Assembly (NCBI GenBank): GCA_950097015.1
Contig: CATNEN010000002.1
Coordinates: 744,001 to 808,000, forward strand
Length of the DNA stretch: 64,000 nucleotides
Direction of reading: 5' to 3'
Origin: Macrostomum hystrix
Lineage: Eukaryota > Platyhelminthes > Macrostomidae
Made by a program: the position numbers and the translations under genes. This document shows, piece by piece, positions 56,952-64,000 of this stretch; position 1 is the first letter of the stretch, and every line of letters begins with the position of its first letter. The notes below the pieces were generated by a model. The model worked only from the letters and a program-made list of their open reading frames with translations. It was not told where the DNA came from and searched no databases.

Positions 56952-56976
56952 CATTGGCTCAAGTGGGTCACGTGAC
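56952..56976 (-). promoter_or_regulatory. CCAAT box and E-box upstream of SMIM12
   Basis: The minus strand carries GTCACGTGAC (56967-56976), a palindromic E-box of USF/MiT type, and CCAATG (56952-56957), both within 50 nt of the ATG. Both are standard proximal promoter elements. Bases 57060-57590 further up are AT-rich and without a gene. Confidence 0.5.
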
Positions 56977-57589
56977 AATTTGTTGGAGTTCCCCAACAAA
57001 TTATTCTATTTATAGCCCCGAAAGAATGATTCCCGAAGTTTCTGCCGTTAAACACTAGTAAAAAACGAAGTCTTGGTGGTAATATTAAAAGGAAAAAAAT
57101 AAGATAAAGACACAAACGTGAAAACTGTTTAAAGTGAACAATATACTATATTTATTTTTGCATAATAAAATAAAGATAAATAGATCACAATAACACAAAC
57201 AAATAATTATGCTTCAAAATGTAAGTACATAATTTGGCATGTAATAATTTCTTGTATTGCATTATAAGAAAAATTCTATAACTTTTATAAGAGTAAAGAA
57301 CTAAGGTAGACAATATTGAGAGGAAGATTAAGTACTGTCGAATCATAACACAATGCTTAAGTAATTAAGTCATGCACTTAAGCCTCCATTTATTGGAGCA
57401 GTTAAACAAAGCAAACAAAATTAAAAGAGAAAATGAAATTCGCAAATAAGCAAAATAAAACCAAAAGAACGTGGAGACGTATTGCATTACAATACCCATC
57501 AAATACAGAAACCCGAATCCTAGTTTAGGATTATTAATTAATAAAAACTATATTTGATCGAAGTTAAAAGGATTTTATCAGGACGTTAG

Positions 57590-58130
57590 GTCAGGCGGGA
57601 GTGTACATTGAAGGCTAGAGGGGGCTGTGGGCAGTTTAGGTCAGGCGGAGTGTACATTGAAGGCTAGAGGGGGCTGTGGGCAGTTTAGGCCAGGCGTGAA
57701 GTGTACATTGAAGGCTAAAGGGGACTGTGGGCAGGTTAGGCCAGGCGGGAGTGTACATTGAAGGCTAGAGGGGGCTGTGGGCAGTTTAGGCCAGGCGTGA
57801 AGTGTACATTGAAGGCTAAAGGGGACTGTGGGCAGGTTAGGCCAGGCGGGAGTGTACATTGAAGGCTAGAGGAGGACTGTGGGCAGTTTAGGCCAGGCGT
57901 GAAGTGTACATTGAAGGCTAGAGGGGGACTGTGGGCAGGATAGGCCAGGCGTGAGTGTACATTGAAGGCTAGAGGGGGACTGTGGGCAGGTTAGGCCAGG
58001 CGTGAGTGTACATTGAAGGCTAGAGGGGGACTGTGGGCAGGTTAGGCCAGGCGGGAGTGTTCATTGAAGGCTAGAGGGGGACTGTAGGCAGGTTAGGCCA
58101 AGCGGGAGTGTTCATTGAAGGCTAGAGGGT
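57590..58130. repeat. Minisatellite, about 47-bp unit with TGTACATT core
   Basis: GTGTACATTGAAGGCTAGAG + GGGGCTGTGGGCAGGTTAGGCCAGGCG is repeated 11 to 12 times; the last two units change TGTACATT to TGTTCATT. Bases 58130-59205 after it are AT-rich without a supported gene; a 65-codon frame at 58132 is probably chance. Confidence 0.95.
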
Positions 58131-59209
58131 TGTGGTGGGTGGAACACATAAATCTGAAAGAAAGTTTATCATAGCCAAATCTTATAGTTTACTTAAATTT
58201 ATGGAAAGCTGTAAATGTAGCAAATTGGATTTTAAAGAACATTTTGACCTGGTTATCATCAATCTGAAAATAATAAATTATGCCAATGAAAGACAAAAAG
58301 AGGTAAGAAGTAAAAAAAGAAACGATTAAAATAAAAATGATGCTTTCTACCCTTAATTACTCGTAGATTACAGCGAAATAGGATAAAATGTTAGAACAAA
58401 GTTATTAAACTTAACTCGGTTGTAATTTATGTGTGGTGCATACTACTAAGAGTAACATCAAATAATGAAATTGAATTTTTATACGTATTGAACTAGTAGA
58501 ACAAAGGAAGTAAGGCAAAAAACCGATTCTGATGCATACAATTTGGTTTCAGACTGCACAATGCATATTTTGCTTATAATTAGATTGCGAACTGCGATAA
58601 TACAAATTTAGCCAGACTCATTATAATTATAAGGCGCATTAAATTAAACCAGAGAAAAGTAACTTTGCACAGCTAAATATATTAGAACTTCGTCAATTGA
58701 ATTCAAGCAGCTTATTCAACACGGAAGGTTAAATAAATAAAGATTTGGAATGCCGCATAAATAGTTAGAAGAAAAAACACAAAATAATTGCTATAAAATC
58801 GAGGAAAAATAGAATTCAAAGGAAAAGTAGTAAATGAAAAATCAAAACAGTTTGTAACAGTGGACAACAATAACGAAGAAGACACAAAATTTCACAGAAA
58901 AAATTAATCGGGTGTATAATTATTAGGCTGTGACTTAAAATATTAAACAACACAGTTTCAACAGAGACCAGTTGATTCAGCTTGACAGACTAGGTGTTTT
59001 AAAAAACAAATACCATGTGAAACAGAGAGACAGAACAAGGACTTTACGGATGAGGCGGGCAGAACAAAGACCTAACAGAACAGACGCAACCTCGAACATA
59101 TAGAACATGTAAATACAACAAAGACTACGAGCATAGATGGAAAAAACAAAATACAGACAGAACAAGGCGGATGATAGAACAAAGACCAGATTAAACTAAA
59201 TAGTTGATT

Positions 59210-59478
59210 ACGCCTGCCCCAAACGGGCCAGATGTGCAGCCGACAGCACAGTCGCAGCTATTGCGCTGCGCATCTGAAGGCTGCGTACGGCTGTTCAGTC
59301 CATGGACTCGATGGACGCCACACCCACCCTCAATTATCCCAGCTAATGCTGGTGACAATGTAACAGCTGGGTGAACTGAAGCAATGCAGAGTCTTTATAA
59401 TGGACACAAATTGTTCAAGTGGAGTCAGAAATCGAACCCCCGACCTTCAAGCTGGGAGTCCGACGCTCTAACCTCCTC
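59210..59478 (-). mobile_element. Second tRNA-derived SINE family
   Basis: On the minus strand GGTTAGAGCGTCGGACTCCC and GGGGGTTCGATTTC resemble A and B boxes of a tRNA, followed by a body unrelated to the main SINE, including ACAGCTGGG and AGTCCATGGACTGAACAGCC. ACAAAGACCAGA occurs on both sides (59178 and 59494) and may be a target duplication or part of a local repeat. Confidence 0.6.
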
Positions 59479-59543
59479 TAAAGATCAGATGGAAAATACA
59501 AAACAAAGACCAGAACAGAGACAGAAAGAGACAATTATAATTT

Positions 59544-62500
59544 TCACCGCTTAGGAATACCAATCGGTCCGTAGTCAGGGAACAGGTGGGTCATGATAAA
59601 CAGTGCTATATCCTCGTGGTTCCAGTAGGCCGTGTGGCTGGTCAGCACGCTGACGTAGGAGGATTCATAGCGACCTTCGCGCAGCTGATAATCCAGCCGC
59701 TGCTCCAGTTCTGTGCGATGCTGCAGGAAGGACTCGTAGACGTTGATCGGAGGTCGCGGCGTTACAGCAGACGGTGAGGCTTCGTCTCGTTCGCCATTGC
59801 CGACGCGTTCTTCAGCATAGTCGGTGCAGTCAAACTCGTCGTCGTCATCGACGACAAAATTACTGGCGAAGGTTTTCATTTCGGCCATCACTGGCGCCGA
59901 GGCGGCCGACATGCCGGAAGTGCTAGAAGCAACGGAGCCGCTGGCCGAGGCAATCTTGCGAAAGCCGACGCCGCTGCTGCTGCTGAAGCGAGACGGACTC
60001 GGCGATGATGGATGGTTGACCGCTGGGTCACCTGATGATGCTTGTTGCTGCTGCTGCTGTTGCTGCGACTTGCCACTAGTGAAGCGCGACAGAAATGAGT
60101 TGAAACGATCTGAAGGAGGTGATGGACGTTAATAACGTTGGTGTCTTTAGAGCGAACAAATTTACAGATTTGAATAGGTTTTAAAGTACCTTTAACAGGG
60201 TTCAATTTTTTTCGCGTAGGATCATTAGGATAATAGTTATATACAGTCAGTCTTGGCGTTATAAATTATAAATATGATTAGGATTATTAGTTCCTTAATT
60301 AATAGTTTACTTCAGTAAAAATAGTTTTTAATGGTTTATTTCGCTTGTTTATTTAGGTGCAACAATTATTACGCTAGAACCATAGTTTAACGTTCACCGT
60401 AACTGTCCACTAGATTATTTAGATCATAAAGATGTTTATTTACCCACGTAATCTGAAAAAAAATAGTTTAAATCGAACTAAAATTAGACTGATAAATGCA
60501 ACATGCGGCTTAAAATCAAAGAAGGACTAGTATAAGCGATATACTCGTAAGTGAAAGTGTAGGCCAAAACGTGTAATAACTCAAAGGCGCTTGGGTTACG
60601 CAAAGACAAATAATCAAGAGAGTATAAACTCTGGATATTTATGACAGATCTGGGAAAGAGTTAGTCTAGAGGGAGTGTACATTCAGGATAGAAATAAACA
60701 TAAGGAGAGCTTGGCCGAGAGTGTACATTTAATGGAGAGTTTGCCGGGAGTGTACATTCAGGATAGAAATAATCTGGGGAGAAGTTTGCCGGGAGTGTAC
60801 ATTCAGGATAGAAATAATCTGGGGAGAAGTTTGCCGGGAGTGTACATTCAGGATAGAAATAATCTGGGGAGGAGTTTGCCGGGAGTGTACATTCAGGATA
60901 GAAATAATCTGGGGAGGAGTTTGCCGGGAGTGTACATTCAGGATAGAAATAATCCGGGGAGGAGTTTGCCGGGAGTGTACATTCAGGATAGAAATAATCT
61001 GGGGAGGAGTTTGCGGTTGGCCCAGAGTGTACATCTAAGATAGAAATTAACTTGGGGAGAGTTTTGCCGGGAGTGTACAAAATCAATGGCTCGTACATTC
61101 AGGATAGAAATAATCCGGGGAGGAGTTTGCGGTTGGCCGGGAGTGTACATTCAGGATAGAAATAATCCGGGGAGGAGTTTGCGGTTGGCCGGGAGTGTAC
61201 ATTCAGGATAGAAATAATCCGGGGAGGAGTTTGCCGGGAGTGTACATTCAGGATAGAAATAATCTGGGGAGGAGTTTGCGGTTGGCCGGGAGTGTACATC
61301 TAGGATAGAAGTTAACTTGGGGAAAGTTTTGCCGGGAGTGTACATTTAGGATACGAAGAATCTTGGTGGAGCGGTCGATTGTGAGACATTGTAAATTTAG
61401 GGGTTAGACTTGGGTGTACATTAAGAATATAATTAATTGGTTGTCTAATACATGTAACAAGTACATAAAGAGTAAGAATAGAATTTTAAAAGCAAAATTT
61501 GATTCGAAACAATGAGAAACGAGAAAATGATATTTTAGCAGATATCTGTTAAACTCAAAAGTCTGGAATCGACAAAATGCAAAGCGAATTCTTGATTTAA
61601 AAAAGCTAAAAGTGCAAAGCACACTACACAACACTTGAATTAGGCTACATTCAAATTAATATCTAATTAAGAGAGATATTATACGATACTGACCTGACAG
61701 TGAGACTTCGCTAGCCACCGCTCTGAGATTGTCCTGCATCTCAGAGCTGCTTGGGCGGCGGGACTCGACTAGTTAAAGATTGCGAAGGAGTAGACAGGCA
61801 GGCATTAAATTGCGTGTTAATATACTAGCTTGTATATGATGGAGAAAATATAACAAAACAGAAAGGTAACAGTCATCTCTACTTAAGGTGACTTTTCGCG
61901 GATTCGAGCTCAGGGACCTCGTTGCTATTTGACGAAAATGGCAACAGAAAATTGGCTCCATAAGCTATAGATAAAAAACTAGATATTCCCGAAAGGAAAA
62001 CAAAGAAATATGAAAGGAAGATGGCTCACTTGGCTTATCACCGCTGGCCATCTGAACCGGATCCGATTGGCAAGCCCCCAGACCACGAGAGCAGCCAGTG
62101 TCGCTGTGTCGAGACGACAATTCGTCAAAATTCAATTCGGGCAGCTGGGATGTATCGCCAGACTGAGATGAATCCATCAGCTGCTGCTTTGAAGTGTCGC
62201 CTCGTTTGCTAGGCGATCCAGAAGTCGCTGACGTTACCGCAGCAGCAGCAGCAGCAGCCTGATGATGCTGCAGTGGCTCCTGAGGCAGAGTGTGATAGGG
62301 CGGCTTGTTCATGGCGTCAACCCGATGGATGTACACCGGCTGTATTGTTGAGTAGTGCTTCAAGATCAGCGGCTCCAGGCGGTAGGCCTAAAAATGAAAT
62401 CAAAACGATGCGATTTCAAAGAAGAAAGATCACGGTATTCATGTTACATGTTGGTTCAATAATGTAAAAACTAACGCTATGATCAATAAAATATACTGAA

Positions 62501-63907
62501 GAAGACAGCTGACATGCTTAAATGATGAAATTGTGTGATGGCAGAAAAACTGGTAGCTTTCGCCACTGGACACCCCGACGAGAATCTTTCCTAGGTAGAG
62601 CCGACAATTTTAACCTCGATTTAACACTTTCTACTGTTAAACTACTTATGAGAATGATAAGTAGTATGCATTGAGTATGCAGTAGTGAGTAGTATGCAAA
62701 GGGACGAATATCTAAAATAAATTTCTCACCACAGGATCGGCCGGATGGTAAATATTATAGATGTGATTAACTATTGATTTCGGCACAATATCCTCCTGGC
62801 TGCCGTTGCCTTTCGGTCGTATGCCACGAAGAGCTAGAAAAACAGCCAATGGAGAGCCGAGACAGAATAGGTTCTCCAGCTGCAATGTTGCAAATTAATG
62901 TAAAATCCGGTAACTTTATAAGCCGACTATTTTCTTGTGTTAAAGATGAATGCAGATTTTTACAGCGAATAAAATAGTTGCTACAAACGCAGCGAACCTC
63001 AAATAAATATACAAGTACATTCTTCCACAAAAATAAATTAGAAATAAAAATGACCACCTCAGTGCCTTACACACGATTGTACATTATTTTTACAAATTAT
63101 TCTTACCAACTGAAGATAGACCCATTAACCTAATTAAAATTTTTTATTCTGTATGGCAAAAAATCGATTGCTTTAAAGATAGGCATCTGAATGTACATTT
63201 GTATCAACACCCGAATGTACATTTGAATGTACATATGAATGTACATTTTAATGTACACATGGATGTACATTTAAATTTACATATGAATGTACATTTGAAT
63301 GTACACATGGATGTACATTTAAATGTACATATGAATTTACACTCGAATGTACACTGGAATTTAGATACTCCAACCAAAAAATGAGACCAAAAAGCCTAAG
63401 ATAAAAATATTCACACAAGAGGAAGATGTCACACGATTTTTGTAAATATGTTAACAATGTACATCCTCGAGTGTATGGGCCGCCAACTCTATTGAGATAC
63501 TAGTGTAGATGGTCATTCGTACAAATTTACATACCCCTATGTACACGCACGCACTAACTTGCACGGTTTAAATTGTTTTGTAAAGCGATTGACTGAAACA
63601 TATGACACATGATAAATTCCGAAACCATTAGGAAAAATTATTCCAAATAAGCGATAGCACATGCTTCAAGTTAGAACATTATAGAACATAGTTCGTTATA
63701 ATAAATGCCTGATATATATATTTTTAAATACAGACACATCACACGAGCTTAGATTGCATGAAAATTGGTTAAAACCGTTACCGGAAATGAGAAGCTGTAC
63801 TGGTACTGGACTGCAGATTATAAATCTATTTGATTACAATAATGATTTACCTGCGGCAGGCCTCTCCAAAGAGGGCCCGATTTGAAATTTATTGGAAAAT
63901 TTGCTTG
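59544..63907 (-). CDS. DDHD1: DDHD1-type phosphatidic-acid-preferring phospholipase A1, C-terminal half, five exons
   Basis: Minus-strand exons are 63851-63907, 62730-62879, 62030-62387, 61694-61768 and 59544-60109, with GT-AG borders and matching phases (0, 0, 1, 1). The first is the least certain. The second gives LENLFCLGSPLAVFLALRG and HPADPV, continuing to AYRLEPLILKHYS, nearly identical to animal DDHD1. The last ends with QRLDYQLREG, TSHTAYW and HEDIALFIMTHLF. The signature residues are all present: Asp in HPADPV, Asp in RLDY, His in SHTAYW and Asp in HED. DDHD1 removes the sn-1 acyl chain of phosphatidic acid and phosphatidylinositol in the cytosol and near mitochondria. The serine nucleophile exon (GxSxG) and the N-terminus lie outside the window. 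The linker has poly-Ala, poly-Gln and Ser runs. Confidence 0.9.
60671..61350. repeat. Minisatellite in DDHD1 intron, about 43-bp unit with TGTACATT core
   Basis: GTGTACATTCAGGATAGAAA + TAATCTGGGGAGGAGTTTGCCGG is repeated about 14 times, with a longer variant that adds GGTTGGCC. It lies inside the 1.6-kb intron 60110-61693. Flanking intron parts 60110-60670 and 61350-61690 hold no exon. Confidence 0.95.
63185..63365. repeat. Short minisatellite in DDHD1 intron, 12-bp unit (AATGTACATTTG)
   Basis: About 13 units of GAATGTACATTT / AATGTACATATG. The unit is almost palindromic around TGTACA. It lies in the intron 62880-63850. Confidence 0.9.
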
Positions 63908-64000
63908 CTGAAAAAGTTTGCATGATCAATAGACAGTCTGCTTAACAGCTGCTTACTTATGTGATTCTAATATTATTAGTAAAACTAACAGATTAGTAAT

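Noticed and set aside
62767..62838. Acceptor TTTTTCTAG inside DDHD1 exon as true exon start
   Set aside because: Reading through it gives GSPLAVFLALRG, the conserved DDHD1 sequence, so the exon starts further up at 62879.

Overview
The window is nuclear DNA of an invertebrate animal. Genes are split by GT-AG introns, proteins are animal-type, and there are tRNA-derived SINEs, a hAT element with a perfect 8-bp target duplication, a damaged Tc1/IS630-type transposon and an extreme load of minisatellites. No operons, bacterial signals or CRISPR arrays are present. The phylum is unresolved. The two-module TULIP protein looks arthropod-like, while the very high tandem-repeat content, homopolymeric Ser/Ala/Gln tracts and possible trans-splice acceptors would also fit a free-living flatworm.

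Layout. 1-3.3 kb is purine-rich minisatellite. 4.5-5.1 kb is the last exon of a class A GPCR. 6.1-9.8 kb and 27.3-31.6 kb are two copies of one module (SINE, TCC-type polypyrimidine array, trailer, NHL-repeat gene); the first gene is intact and the second is broken. 10-14.7 kb is a run of minisatellites, two of them inside hAT-derived sequence. 14.9-25.0 kb holds two further polypyrimidine arrays, one of 8 kb with higher-order structure. 25.0-27.3 kb is complex sequence without a gene. 32.2-34.0 kb is a 45-bp satellite.

Genes of the right half, several assembled here by splicing: a small secreted protein (36.4-36.7 kb, -), a TULIP/takeout-plus-allergen-7-like protein (37.9-39.4 kb, +), a tristetraprolin-type tandem CCCH protein (42.3-43.2 kb, -, three exons), a PGAP4/TMEM246-like glycosyltransferase (48.9-52.4 kb, -, two exons), a CHCHD4/MIA40 homologue (54.1-54.6 kb, -), a SMIM12 homologue (56.6-56.9 kb, -) and the 3' half of a DDHD1 phospholipase A1 (59.5-63.9 kb, -, five exons).

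The genes do not form one pathway. They are ordinary housekeeping and secretory genes on mostly one strand, and their introns and gaps are filled by minisatellites. The points most worth a second look are the loss of acidic residues at the EDD position of the PGAP4-like protein, the paired loss of the inner disulfide in MIA40, an AU-rich nonamer 3' of the TTP-like gene, hAT elements that have grown internal minisatellites, a TGTACATT core shared by otherwise unrelated minisatellites, and the higher-order structure of the polypyrimidine satellite.
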